A stretch of DNA of 64,000 bases from Piper betle. Lineage: Eukaryota; Streptophyta; Magnoliopsida; Piperales; Piperaceae. Below the pieces are notes generated by a model. That model ran no database searches. It was not told the origin of the DNA and saw nothing but the letters and a program-made list of their open reading frames with translations. Position 1 is the first letter of the stretch. The number at the start of each line of letters is the position of its first letter. The stretch spans positions 1-64,000 of the forward strand of contig JAURVB010012951.1 in the NCBI GenBank assembly GCA_033002965.1. The letters run 5' to 3'. Shown here piece after piece: positions 1 to 14,100 of the stretch. Both the position numbers and the translations under genes were made by a program.

Positions 1-202
1 ATTTTGAAATTTCGTTAATCAATAGACGTCACTTGTAAGTGCTAAGGTTCATTCGTTTGCAGTAGGCAGCTCCCTTTCCCTGCATAATGTAGGCATTAGT
101 ATACAAATTTTGTACTGTTTAATAAAAAATTTGTTGTATCGACTTTGTTAACGTTAATATTAAGTTTTTTTTTATTTTAATGTTTGACAATTTAAAACTA
201 AT

Positions 203-450
203 GGTTAGACCATGTAAACTTTATTTTAGCAAAGCCAACATATAGGAGTTAGAATCCCGTTGATAATATATATCGAAAGAAATATTAATTTTTATCCCAT
301 GTTGTACCTAAGGATGCAGAAATCGGCCGATTCCATGGTTAGACCATCTAAACTTATTTTATAAAGCCAACAAATAGGAGTTAGAATCCCGTTGATGGCT
401 ATATATCGAAAGAAATATTAATTTTTATCCCTATGTTTGTACCCAGGATC
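203..450. repeat. direct repeat, two copies of a ~110-bp unit
   Basis: Two copies, starting near 203 and 337, share the landmarks GGTTAGACCAT, AAAGCCAACA, AGGAGTTAGAATCCCGTTGAT and TATCGAAAGAAATATTAATT. Diverged partial copies occur near 1240-1300 and 1457-1571, the latter with GAATTTGAATCCCATTA. This looks like a dispersed non-autonomous repeat that has been locally duplicated. No coding capacity is seen. Confidence 0.6.
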
Positions 451-1200
451 TGTCCCGGTCAATTCCACTTAGAAATCGGTCGATTCCATTCGAATCGGCC
501 AATTTAAATCCGATGGTGGCGATCCAATTGAAAAAAATACGTGGGTTGGTCTCAGCTCGAATCGGTCCATGAATCAAACCGATTTCGCACCGATTCCGAA
601 ATCGGCTCAAATCGGCCAATTTCGAACGACAGCTAGGAGGTGGCGATGGCGGATATGACGGGTGATTGGGGAGAGGGGGACTGGGAGGGCAACGGTGGCG
701 AAGGACAGGGGGGACGGGGCAGCGAGGGCTAGTGGCGAGGGCGGCAACAGGGGACAGGGCAAGGGTGGCGAGGGAGGCGGGGGGGGGGGGGGGGCGACAG
801 TGTAACGGGGAGGCGGGGGTGGGGCGAGGGTAGCGGCGACGATCGGGGGAGGACGATGGGCTGCGTCGGGGAGAGGAAGGAGGGAGATGAAATAGCGTTA
901 GCATTCTCGTAATTAAAAGTTGACTCGACTTCCACTCGAGTTATAAACAATAACTAACTCCGAATAATTTTAAAAAAATTAAAAATATGAAAAAATATTA
1001 TAAAATATAATACAAATCAGAACATAAAAATAACATTAGAATGACATATTTTTAACTAATAACCCATCAATTTTAACTAAATTAAAATTTTTGTAGGACC
1101 GATTCAACTAAACTGATTTAGACCGATTCAATCCAATTCAGTTGACTCTCTCAAAAACCGATTTCGATTTCGATTTTTGTAACTATAATTGCACCTAAGC
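451..1200. repeat. G-rich block flanked by degenerate repeats
   Basis: The stretch at about 630-870 is strongly G-rich on the + strand and includes a run of 16 G at 779-794. It is bordered by sequence rich in the words ATCGGTC, CCGATT and AATCGGCC at 450-610 and again at 1098-1170. Open frames here encode proline- or arginine-rich low-complexity sequence and are not believable genes. It is probably the remains of a non-autonomous transposon with a GC-skewed centre. Confidence 0.4.
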
Positions 1201-1295
1201 CTTAATAGACTATTTATCATGTATTAGTCCACTTTTTAGATTGCTTAGACTATCTAAACTTTATGGTACAAAGAGATAAAAGGATATGAATTCTA

Positions 1296-1298
<3 letters not shown>

Positions 1299-1330
<32 letters not shown>
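1299..1330. repeat. (AT)n microsatellite
   Basis: An uninterrupted AT dinucleotide run. Similar shorter runs lie at about 2436-2459, 23985-24006, 26791-26815 and 57955-57972. Confidence 0.9.
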
Positions 1331-1336
<6 letters not shown>

Positions 1337-1571
1337 GTATATATGTCTCATATTGTACCAAACAGGGAGCAAGTATTGCGTCAGTACATTGAGTGTGCAT
1401 GGGCAGAAAATTAAGTCCCAAATAGACCATTTATCCCTTATTTGTTTGCTTCAAAGACTAGTTACGCTGTCTAAACTTTATCGTATGCCGAGCCAAAGAA
1501 TAGGAATTTGAATCCCATTATTAATATATATCCAAAGAAATAAATTTTTTGTCCTCTCTTGTTCCTAAGAT

Positions 1572-4500
1572 ACTTTTTATCATGTGTTACCCTAAATATG
1601 TACATGCACGTGAGAAGGGAGTGTTAAAGCATATATTAATTGGTTTAATTTTTTAATATAAAAGATAAGACTATCTAAAAACTTATGGGACAAGTCGTAA
1701 GATCATCTAAAATTATCTTAAATAATTTTTCGTCGTGGCTTGCATCTTTTTATTTTTCTGCACAAACGACCTAAAAATTATAACGACCTTGCGACGGGGG
1801 CCGGCTTGCTTCTGGCCACAACAGACTCGGATGTTGGGTCGATCGATATTTCCATAACAGCCCTCTAATTACAATGTGCAGCTAGCAGTGAGATATTGTG
1901 GGCCTCATCCTAGAGCATGCAGTACTCTAGTAAGAATGTTGAAATCCTGTCGTCCATGAGAGTGACAAAGGAGCCACCCCTACATATGCTAACCCCTCGA
2001 GTTTCTCCTCTGCCCTTTGGACAATCCCTAATTAGTCACATTTCAATGGCAAACAAAGATCGGCAATATGTGGTGGACCTTAGCTATCAATTGTATAAAT
2101 TATCCACTCACAACTCCCCAACCAATTTCATTTTAACGAATTTCCAGCCGAATCCCATAACCGACATTGATATTAGCCATAAAATTGGATCTATAGGGCC
2201 GTCAAAGGTGTTATGACTAGATTAATAATATTTATTATAATTGGTATTTTAAAATTTTTTGTTATGACCGTGCTATTAAACAAGTTTAAAAGGTTTTACT
2301 ATTATCAAGTTTTTATTATTTTAACGTTGATCAAACGGTTAATCAATGGCTAAATTTTCACCATTTTATATATCAGAAACTAAAAATTGTAAGTAGATTA
2401 TAAATTATACTTTTCTAAAGTAACTTTTCAATCACAATATATATATATATATATATATTAACTATCTAAAATATATGGTGAATTAAAGTGACAAACCATG
2501 AAATAAATTAAAAACTACATTGATAATCATACATCAACAATGAAATATTTTAAGAATAAAATCGAGGTAGACATGAGTATTATAGTTAAATATAAAATAA
2601 TTATATAAAAATCGATTAAATCCATAAAACCATTACAATAGAGCCCTTGATCATTATCATCTATTTTTGAAATCGACTTAATTAAATTAATTGTGTTTTT
2701 CACTGTTATTTTTATCAAGTTATTATAAGTTAGTAAATCCGTAAATTAGGTGATTATTTACGGCCGTACGATATCCACGGCATTATCGTAAATTTGGAGA
2801 AAAGTAAATCTAGTCTAGCCTAGCTAGAAATAATTGCTGCAACGGGAAGATGGCCAAAAAAATAGTATAAAAATTTAACCTCGTACAAAGCATAATAAGT
2901 TTATATATTCACAGCAATATGAATGATGAGGAAAGATCCCCACCTAATTTAATTATAAAAAGACACTTGAAAATGACGCATCGAGCTTCATGTTCCAATC
3001 TCATATCGGTGGGAGTCACCGAGAAGTGTGTTGTGTGATATCGGTACACGTGATTAGTGGACGATACTTTCGTGTTTCATACAGATATAGCCACCGACGT
3101 ATAATGATCGTGGTAGCTCTACTCCCCGACCAGCCCCGACCGTCCCTTCATTACACGCATTTAATTATTAACTCCCTTGTTTTTGCCGTCTAAGTTCTTA
3201 GTTTAGTTGAATTCTATGTTATTATAGGGACGAGTTGTTCTTTTTATTGAGTTTGTTTGTCAATTTGGATTAAATAGGATCAAAAGATTTAATCTAATCA
3301 TTTTTAATCGGATCAACTACAGATTGGATGCGGTTATTTTAACGAATTTGAATTATCGGGTCAGAAGATAATAGGTGTGCTAAATATATTTGATTTCAGT
3401 GACGGTAGATATTGGAATACAAATAATATATAGATAATATCATATTGTTATGTCCAAACTTACATGTTCTATATGGGCCATCACTAAGTTTAATTTTTGT
3501 TAGTTTTACAATGATGAAATCATGATGCCATATTCGTATTTTACCGTAACGAGTTTGATTTAGTGCGGAAGGCAAGTTAGGTTTAATTTATAAATGCCAT
3601 ATTACCTGCCTTATATGTTAGACGATCGAGGAGTAGGAACTTGCTCACGTTTTCTTAACGTTCGTGCAACTAAAACTGTACTACAGCCAAACCCATTTTT
3701 TATTAGCCCAATTGTCAGTCAGAATCCTCAGTCTAAATATAAATAGGCAATCACTTTAAAACTCAGTTCATTACCTTATATATTTCTTTATAGTGATATT
3801 GATTGGGATTCATAATATTTGTGGAGGGCTACAAATATTCTTTTAGTGTATATATATATATATAAAATTTCTTTATTGATTAGAATTTGAATTTTCTTCA
3901 AAATTTATTTACCACTTATAAGTCATTATTAGTGGATTAATAATTATATTAATTCGGACTACACAAACTATTGACAAAATTTTTTGTCAAAAACGAAAAT
4001 AATAATGCACAACATTATAAACTACAAGGGTCTCTGTATTACTTAGCTTTGCATAATTTACCGTGCTTAGTGTATTATTAAGATATCTTAATATCAAGTA
4101 CGAGCAATAATTAAATAAAATCATTATTTAAACAAAATTGTTATGATCATGCAATCATTACTCAGTAAAACCCAATCAATTCAAGTAAATTAGTTACTCC
4201 TTAAATATTATTTTTGTGATATTTTTATTATTTCGAGAAAAAGTGGTTATAATTATAAGGGATTCTGTACCTATTTATTCCTCCGGTCATACAATTAATA
4301 TAAAATATTATTTTTATATAAAAAATATAATTAGTTATTAAAATTAATTATTATGTATATTATATATTATATACGTACGAGTAGGCCTCCATATGCGTCA
4401 GCACGCACCCGTGCGCCATGGCAGTGCATGGGTCGACTGTGCACGAGGGCGTCACTTTCGTAAAGACGTTCATCCACGGTGTCTTAGCTGTAGCTCGACG

Positions 4501-4800
4501 TACCAAAAGGAGGGTGAGGACCGTAGAAATCAGACGTGAAATGCACTGCTGCTAGACTGTTGTCCAGCTCAACACCACCTTCCCCGGATCTCATCGTCAC
4601 CATTCATACATAATAATATATAATATGATTCTATCCGTCTATTATTTATTATTATATTATTTTAAATAAGCCTATGTCAATAACTGATTAATCCAATTTA
4701 TTCCACTTTATTATGTTATTATTATTATTATTTTTATTATTTTGATCACATATAAGTGTAAACATTTGCTTACGTCATCAAAGTTCGGAGATATTTACAT
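1572..4800. other. intergenic, no gene seen
   Basis: AT-rich sequence with only short, unconvincing open frames (for example 1917-2216 and 2990-3193). I see no protein family, RNA gene or clear transposon end. It forms the distal upstream region of the trehalose-6-phosphate synthase gene. Confidence 0.5.
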
Positions 4801-5129
4801 TTATTTACCCATATTTCTGCTATAACTTCTCCCACCCGGCCCACTCCCAACCTTCAGACGCTGGTATTTCCTCCGTCGCCGTCGCCGACGCATGCGGTCC
4901 CCCTCCGCCGCGTTTCTTCCGTTCTCCGGCGAATATCCACTTGCAGATCGCATCTCCGCCGCCTCCGGCCCAGCTCGTAGACAAAACAAGGCTGCCGCCG
5001 CTGCCGCCGCCCGCTCGCCGTCGTTTGTCGGAGTGAGCAGTCGTTGAGGCTGTTTCTTGGAGCCACGGACGGTGTGTTGGTGGTGGTGGTGTCTTGGCTG
5101 TGTGGTGTAGTGTGGGTGTGGGAAGAAGA

Positions 5130-8100
5130 ATGCCGGGGAACAAGTACAACAACAACCACAGCCGGGAGCCGGGGACGCCGACGTCGAGGTTGGAGGCTTC
5201 TCAGGGCGAGGGAGCTACGAAAGAATCGCTCTGGGATCCTCGGGGGTGGAGGGGGAGGAGGAGTAGTAGACTCGGAGGTACATGGATCGTTGGGGGAGCA
5301 GGATTTGTCGGGGGACGAGGAGCTGTTTCCCATGGACCTCCCAGCCGCAGTCCGGTCGCTCGCCGAGGATGGTTTCGCGTTCGGGGAAAGCAGAGGCGAG
5401 TCGAGGCCGCTGGGGTCGAAGCAGCGGCTGCTCGTCGTGGCGAACCGGCTGCCGGTCTCGGCCGTGCGTCGAGGGGAGGATCAGTGGTCCCTTGAGATCA
5501 GCGCCGGCGGGCTTGTTAGCAGCTCTTCTTGGTGGGTTTGGAGAATCTTGGCTAAAAGTTTTCAATGCCATTCTTGAAAGTTTATTGATTGGTTATCGCG
5601 TTTTGGTTGTTTTTGTGATTAGGAGTGAAGGCGTTTGAAGCAAAGTGGATCGGATGGGCGGGAGTAAATGTGCCGGACGAGGTTGGGCAGATTGCGCTTA
5701 CAAAGGCTTTGGCAGAGAAGGTGTTCACTAAATCTCTTTTTTTAGCTTATTTTTTAAAAATTATTTTTAATGCCTTTTTGATCTGATGACAAAGTGTGGA
5801 AGTGAGTCTTGTTCTGGACTGGAGTATTTAATATTGATGGCTTAAATATTTGTTGTTCTCGATATTCTGGGTCCTGTTCAATTGCTTTGCAGATGCACTC
5901 AATACTAGCGATCGGAGTTTCTTTGTTAGTTGTGTATGGTATTAAGGATAATCGTTAACTGTGTATTGCAAAGCCGAACGGCTGTTTCCCATTTTTATTT
6001 TTATTTATTTTTTATACTTTCGTATTATTTTGCTTTTATTTTATCTAAATAAATGCTATTTTTTTCTTAATTTTTTTTTAAGATTCTTCTACTTTTATCG
6101 AAGATTTAGGGGTTTTATTTTAAATTTATGATCATATAAAACAAAATAATTCTTGTCGTGTAATTTATGCTTTACATTTGGATATTTGAATTCACCTATT
6201 AGTTTTTGTACTTTGAATGCATCTGTAATTTCCGCTTATTTTGAATTTACCTATTAGTTTTTGTGCTTAGAATGCATTTTGTAATTTTTGCTTATCTTTT
6301 CCTAGTACTCACTGGTCGTCTTGTCCAAGAAAACTGTACAACCACTTGTTTTGTTAAAGTTTATTAGAGTGACTTTCACCATGTGCTTATTCATCGCACT
6401 CTGTATATACTTAAGTTTGCACAACACGCCGATGATGTGGTTGTTTCTAAGTTATTTGTATAGTTGAGATTCTACTTGGTATGTTTAAGTTTGATTAGAA
6501 ATAAAGATTTATTAAAATGGATGGACTACATATATTTCATTTTTTAATATTTTTTATACAGAGATGCATTCCAGTTTATCTTGACGAGGAAATTGTTCAT
6601 CAATATTATAATGGATACTGTAATAACATCCTGTGGCCTCTTTTTCACTATCTTGGCCTTCCCCAAGAAGATAGACTTGCGACAACCAGGAGTTTCCAGT
6701 CGCAATTTGATGCTTACAAAAGGCCAACCAAATGTTTGCAGATGTTGTAAATAAGCACTATGAAGAAGGGGATGTTGTCTGGTGTCATGATTACCACCTT
6801 ATGTTTCTCCCCAAGTGTTTGAAGGATTATAATAGCAAGATGAAAGTTGGTTGGTTTCTTCATACACCCTTTCCTTCTTCAGAGATTTATAGAACACTGC
6901 CATCTCGTTCAGAGCTACTGAGATCTGTTCTTGCTGCAGATTTAGTGGGGTAAGTTTGGATGTATTTTTTCTTTAAATTTTGACTAGTGTTTTTTTTGGT
7001 TGTTATATGTACTCGTAATGTATATCTCCTTATATATGTGTGTGATATCTTTTCTAGCAAATCCATATCTGATAAATGGGGTTTAAATTTTATTTAGCAG
7101 GTAATGTTTGTTGCCAAGCTGCTTATGCTATAATATGTTTATGCATGCTGTTGTAATAGTTGCTTTATTTGCATCCTTTCTGTTATTCTTGTGCAACAAT
7201 ATGATACTAGAATGTTGTTTGTGCAACCTCTTATTGATAGTTGGTCATATCAGTTTTCACACGTACGATTACGCAAGACATTTTGTTAGTGCTTGCACAA
7301 GGATTCTTGGTCTTGAGGGCACTCCTGAAGGAGTGGAAGACCAGGGCAGGCTTACTCGAGTTGCAGCGGTATATATATATGTATATTTTCAATTCTCTTT
7401 GTTGTTTGTTTGTGCAGTTCCTAATTATTATATGGCTGTTTGTTCTTGTTTCTCAATCCTTCAGTTTCCAATTGGGATAGATTCTGACCGATTTATTCAG
7501 GCACTTGAGCTTCCTAAAGTTCGGGATCATATCAATGAATTGAAGCAAAGATTTGAAGGCCGCAAGGTATTGGCTTCTGTCTATATTTTGTTCAATTTCA
7601 AGAAATTGTTTGACGTCACTTGTTTTATGAACGTTAATTGGATTAGAAATTCCCTACCGTCCATGATACCTTTCATTTTGCAGGTTATGCTTGGTGTTGA
7701 CCGCCTTGACATGATTAAAGGAATTCCACAAAAAATTTTGGCTTTTGAGAAATTTCTCGAGGAAAATCCAAATTGGCGTGAGAAAGTTGTTTTGCTGCAG
7801 ATTGCTGTTCCGACCAGAACAGATGTTCCTGAATGTATGCTTTCGTAGAGAACTTCAACCACTGCATCTTTTTATTAGGGTTATCTTTCAACCTCAGTTA
7901 GAGATCACTCTTGCTATCATTAGTCTTTCATATTTATGAAGAAGAAATCAAAGGTTATAATCTTATAACTAGTCTTTTTCAATGCATGCCTGTAGTTTGC
8001 ATCATCAGATTGTACCTATAATCTATTGATTTGGTCGTAGAATGATCAAAGAATGATATGTGATCCTATTCTTTTAGGATAATCAGTTGCGAATACTGTA

Positions 8101-11100
8101 ATTTTTTTAAGAAAGTAAGGACTATTACCAAACAGAACATAATTAGCTCAATAAAATAGGAAAATGAGTATTTAACAACTAGGCCATAAAACAGTTTAAG
8201 ATGTTAAACTCTATGTTTGATCATCTGCGATTTATTACTTTAAATGATTAAGTATAGGTTTGAGGTTAATATCAAAATACAACCGATGGCTGTCTCTTCT
8301 TCTTTCTTGACTTGCAATGCTAAATATAAGGTTGATAGTTTACATTTGTTAATTCCTGAGTTCTTTTATGGGCTCTCCCCTATTATGTGTAGCTGAAATG
8401 GAACTTCTAACAATTTGGTTAATTAAGCTGATTTTGTTGCTGCTAACTTAAGTAGAAAATGTAATGCAACATCCTAGATGTCATTTTTTATCTGGATACG
8501 TTTTTACTCACCTAGTCTACTTTTGTCTTTTTTGGCACCTTGTTTGTTTTGGTTCATGTGAATATACTTTGTTAGCAATTGTGTTCCATCAAGGTCACCT
8601 AAACGAAAGGTTGGTAATTAATTCCAGATCAGAAACTTACAAGCCAAGTACATGAAATTGTTGGGCGAATCAATGGTCGATTTGGGACGTTGACTGCTGT
8701 TCCTATTCATCATCTGGTTCGTTCTTAGTTTTACAATTTGTTGTGGCTATCTCGCTGTATTGTTCACTGTGTGAGAAAAGTCGTATATATATTATTTAGC
8801 AGAAAATATTCATATTAGTTGCATTAGGTTTTATGATCATCTACTGAAAGCATGAAAATCTTTGAAGTATATATATCCTGTCTGGTGGCCATGAAACTTT
8901 GTGACGCCTCTTTCCTTTTGTTCTCAGGACTGCTCCCTTGATTTTCATGCGTTGTGTGCATTATATGCTGTAACTGGTATTTCTTCTTTTCCCTTTGCTC
9001 TTAATTCTTCTTTCAGTTGATGCTGAAAGGTGTCGAGGACATAGATTCTTGGCTGGGCTTGTCAGACCTGGCCCATTGTAGGCCTGTTACAGTGGTCAGA
9101 CCAGGCCAGGTCTGGCCCATGAGCTGTAATGGGACCAGCCCGACCCATTGGCCCTGGCAAAATCGGGCAAGGTGGGCCATGCCGGGTTGGGCCAAACTTG
9201 TTTTTATTATTATTATTATTATTGGGTTTTTTTCAAACTTATGTATGTGGCCCACCCCCTTTTTATTTTTACTTTTTTGGGTTTGCTTTTTGTTTATCAT
9301 CATGTTTCACCTATAACATATCACCTAAATTTGTACATGACTAATATAAAAAAATATATTGCATGACTAATATATTGCTTATCTTACTAAATTGCATTAA
9401 GTGAACAAATTAAAATACATCAAGCCCATCATACAAAATTAACAGTGAGTTCATTGCATCATAGTAAAGTAAGCACATTCCAACTAGGTTGGGACCCACT
9501 TACCTCACCATACAATCATTTGAATTTTTATTTACTCACAAAAATATAAATTGTCCGGTCGTTATCGTTGATAACAAAGTGAAGTCTTCTTGAAGTTCCT
9601 CGAGGAGATTTTGAGCCCTTTTTCATGCCTGGTCCCATTCTTGATTGATGACAAGTGCTTTTACAAGAGCTAAACAACTTCTATCCTTTGATAAAACTCT
9701 TCCGCCGACACTAAAAGCTGATTTAGAGGATACAGTGGAAATTGGAGGTGTTAGTAGGTCACAAGCTAAAGCTGCTAGAAGAGGGAGAACTCTCTTGTTT
9801 CCTCTAAAACTTTAAAATATTAAAGTTGTCTAGATCTTCTGTGGTAAAGAAGAAAGTGAGGTAGCTTTGAAGATCGTTAGTAGAGGAATGTTTGACTTGC
9901 TTGTCTCACACCCTGTAAAATAATCCACTTGCACAACCATTTCTTGGGAAGAGCTTTCACTCAGTTTGATGGGAGAAACATTGCTATTTGTGTTTTGGGC
10001 ATTTGCAGAGGCATTGTACAATTCTCGAAATTTTATGCTTGCATGTGAAAATCTTAAATGAGAACTAGGATGCGGGGTATCAGAAAATATTAAGTTTTCA
10101 TAAATTTCACTCATACATAATTCTACTCCTTCGAGTTTCAATCTAAGATCCACAATTGCCGCTAAACATGAATGCATAAGAAGACTACCCCAATAAAGCA
10201 TGAACTTCTCTTCCATGGGATGTATCATGTTTCGAAATTCACTATTTTTATGTTCATAAAAAACACAAGTAATATTATAAATGTGTCAAAAGTAGATGAG
10301 AAATTGGACAATGAGTACTAGAAAGATCAACCATTGCATCATAAAAAATTTTCAAAAAATCTCGTAAAATTATAAGATGATCAAGTTCATAATTGTCAAG
10401 GTTCAAACCTTTTGATGTGGGGGATGTATTAATAAACTTTAAATTTTCTTCTTGAAAATCCGAAACAACATCTAACATAGTATAAGTACTATTCCATCTA
10501 GTTTTCACACCAATAGGCAAGTATTGAGCTTTCTTTTTACTCGAGGGACACAGTTCTTTAAATCGTTGTGACCTTAATGATGTAGTGATCCACTTTATAA
10601 GTTGTGACTATTGTTGCTATTGAGTGTAACTTGTGAATGGTCTCAAAGTAATAGCAACAATTGTACTGCAATTGAGCATCAAATGTGTGAAAAAAAAAGC
10701 AATTTTATGGCTATTTAATGAAACTCAGTTGCTGTTGTTATTTAATTGCTACCAATACAATTGCTATTTAATGAAATTTAATTGTTGCTTTGATACTCAA
10801 TTTCATGAAGAGAGCCATTGAGCTCCACTTTGGGCTTTTTACTGGAAAACCCAATGACTCGAAAAAAGAAAACTTGCAACAATAGCAGCAGCGGCTCTTA
10901 AATTAGGCTCATTCGATTTTGGGCAATTGGGCCCAATAACTTATAGTAGCTTTATAATGAATGGCCTGAACCAGCTTGGATGGGGTTCCAGCTAGGCCTG
11001 GACAGGGCCTGGCCCACTTGACACCCCTATAATCTTGACTGGGATCCATGTGATTATAAATGACAAAATCCTTTTAACATCAACCCTCCTTATTCCAGTC

Positions 11101-14100
11101 TTGGGACCCGCACGGGCATTGTTTTTTGCTCTTATCTCTTGCTTAATTCTTCACATGAAATCTTTATGATAGTAATCTCCGTACTGGTAGATAAGGAAAC
11201 TGGATGTATTGATGATGTAAGATTCTACAGTCCTCAAATTGAAAACTCAGGTTAAGCTTAATTTAGTATTGATGGAATTTCCGGGTGGTCATGGTTGTAG
11301 AGATATGTTGTTATTGTTCAAGCTGAACGTGCGTTTTCTTGTATAGGCCTTTGTCATCTTAGTTCTTCCTGCTTCTTTTAATTAATCTCTTTCGTTCTTG
11401 ACAATTAAGAATCCCTGTCTGGATTCACAGCTAGGAGTACCAATTGAAACTGCCAGTATTAGGTTTTAAGAAGCTTTTCTAGTTCCCGATCACATTTACT
11501 GGCTTTGTTGCATAAACATTTGTTTCTACTTTCTATAGCAATCTTTCTTACAAATACAGCCTTTGCATTACCCGCAAACTCCAATGCACATTATAAAAGA
11601 AAATTCTGTGTTTGCATTCATTAAGGTTAGTTTAATCATTTAGATTCTGTGCTTGCATTCATTAAGTTTTTTTTACTGTGATTGTGAACTATTCATTATG
11701 GTTATTTTAATCATTTGGATTGTGCTTTCACTTCATTGTAGATGTGGCCCTTGTTACCTCTTTAAGAGATGGGATGAATCTTGTTAGCTATGAATTTGTT
11801 GCCTGTCAAGAGAAAAAGAAAGGCGTGCTGATCCTTAGCGAGGTATTGCAGTTGCATTTAACCTTAAGATAGTTACATCTATTATCTATTTTTGATGTAT
11901 TGATGCAGAAATATATAGTGGTGTCTAGCTCGATCTGTGGGTTTGATACGGTTTGAACTGTATATGGTGCATCATCATAACTTTTCAAATCATTTACAAG
12001 TGGTTTTTCAGTACTTTGCAGATGCATCAATTTGAAATTCCACCTAGTCAAGCAATATAAAATGTCTATTATGCTTACTGATTAAAATTATTACCTGTCA
12101 AAGCTGTGGCCGGAGTATTAATACTAAAAGGATTTCATCTTGGATTTGGTCTTATTAGCACAACTGTTAAAAATGGAACATTGCTGACTGCTTACATTTA
12201 TTGGCCGTTTATAATTCTTGTACACTAGAATTATGCATTACATAAGAATTAGGCATCATGATCAATCATTGAAAGTAAAATAAGTTCTTGATTTTATTGA
12301 TCCTTTTGGTTTGTTCCTAGTTGGCAGGTGCTGCACAATCTCTTGGTGCGGGAGCTATTCTTGTAAACCCATGGAATGTCACAGAAGTGGCATCTTCAAT
12401 ATGCCAGGCTTTAAATATGCCTGCCGATGCAAGAGAAAAACGTCATAACCACAACTTTTTGCATGTGAGGACTCATACAGCTCAAGAGTGGGCTGAAACA
12501 TTTGTTAGGTGAGAATTAGTGCTTTATTTTTTGATAATGCACATTTATACATGTGGATATGGGCAAGATAACATACTAAGCAATTGTTTATTTTAACATT
12601 TTGGTGATTGAAAAACTCCATATGCAGATTATGTTATTAAAGTGAATTTATTCTACTTTCTACTAGTATTTAGATGGAATTCTTTATTGTGTATAATGAA
12701 GTTGAACAAGTTTATAAACAATTTTGAAACTAAGAAAATCGATTGGTGTTGTAGCATCAGCATTTGATTATACTCTAATGGAGAGTACTGTTTGTGTTGT
12801 TGTTGTTGTTGTTTTTATTATTATTATTATTTACTTTTGTTGTTTGGTGGTTGAAAGTTAGAGTGCCTGTGTAGAGGAAGATTTGAAACGATCGATGGTG
12901 AAATCGGACCATGTATTTATAGATGCTTTCCTATGAATGGTAAATGGTTTTGGACATATTTTTTGCTAATGTTTGAGCATCAAATCTAATTGTAGTAAGG
13001 CTCTCTATAGGATAATTTTTCAGTCCACACCTGGCTTCATCTATTGCTGTTTATGATTCAGACAAATGGTTCAACACCTTTATTATCATTGTGTCATTCT
13101 TCTTACCTTGGACACCACCACTATGTTAGCTGATTTCTTGATGATTGTATGTCCAAGATTTCCTATAACTTGATTGGGATAAACTGAGATATCTTTAATG
13201 TGTGTTTACGCATTGTAGTTATTTAAAGATTCGATTTATTGGTTTTGTTCTGTAGTGAACTAAATGATACCATCGTTGAGGCTCAACTAAGGACCAGGCA
13301 GGTTCCACCATTTCTTCCAGTGAAAGATGCAATAGGCAGATATCAACAGTCTAGAAATAGGCTATTGATATTGGTAAGTATTTTAATAGTGTTTGCTACA
13401 TAGTTGAATGTACAGTATATAATTCTTTGTTTAAAAGTTTTTTAGTATTCTCAAGTAATATTTTGTCAGTTTGTAGTGATTACTAGATATCATTATTTTA
13501 CCAATCTAGAATGCATGTCTCCGTACCTAACTTTGGCAAGAACTACATGGCCTTTCATTCTCTAGGCACAGAAATAGGGCATTCTTTGATACAATGTTTT
13601 GTGGATGTAATCTGTTATTTTGCCATTTTTTCATGTTTCTTTTGTGTGGATGAGAGTGTGAGTGTGTGCTCACTGATTGGTTTACGAAACCCTGTGAGAT
13701 TTGTATGTAAAATGAGAATTCGTGCTGCTTATATTTATCAATAGAGGAATTAAAGCTTTAACTGATGGCTTTTTTGATGTATTAAGTGTGATTGAGTAAA
13801 GAACTTTGTTGAATCAACACTTGTGAGGAAAATAAAAATTTATGTTGCCAATGTTCATCTATAGACATAGTAAGGCATGAAAAAGATTTCTTTACTGATG
13901 TATGTTGTCATATTGAGCGAAATTCTTTCTGTTGAAGTTTCTTTTTGAGCAATAATTTAAATGACATGGGTATGTCAGTAAATTAATGGAGGCTGCTATT
14001 GTGATAATGGTGTCTCAAATTTTTCTTTAATGATTTCTATGATATCAGGGATTTAATGCTACACTTACGGAGCCAGTTGACATCCCTGGAAGAAGAGTTG

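Noticed and set aside
431..950. Overlapping proline/serine-rich minus-strand open frames
   Set aside because: Low-complexity translations of a G-rich block with no domain, and both frames are equally open.
4801..5333. Minus-strand open frames opposite the TPS1 5' end
   Set aside because: Shadows of the GC-rich first exon and 5' UTR. The plus strand carries the conserved TPS1 sequence.
9013..9366. Open frames on both strands in the TPS1 intron
   Set aside because: They lie in the hAT subterminal GGCCCA-rich region and encode low-complexity sequence.
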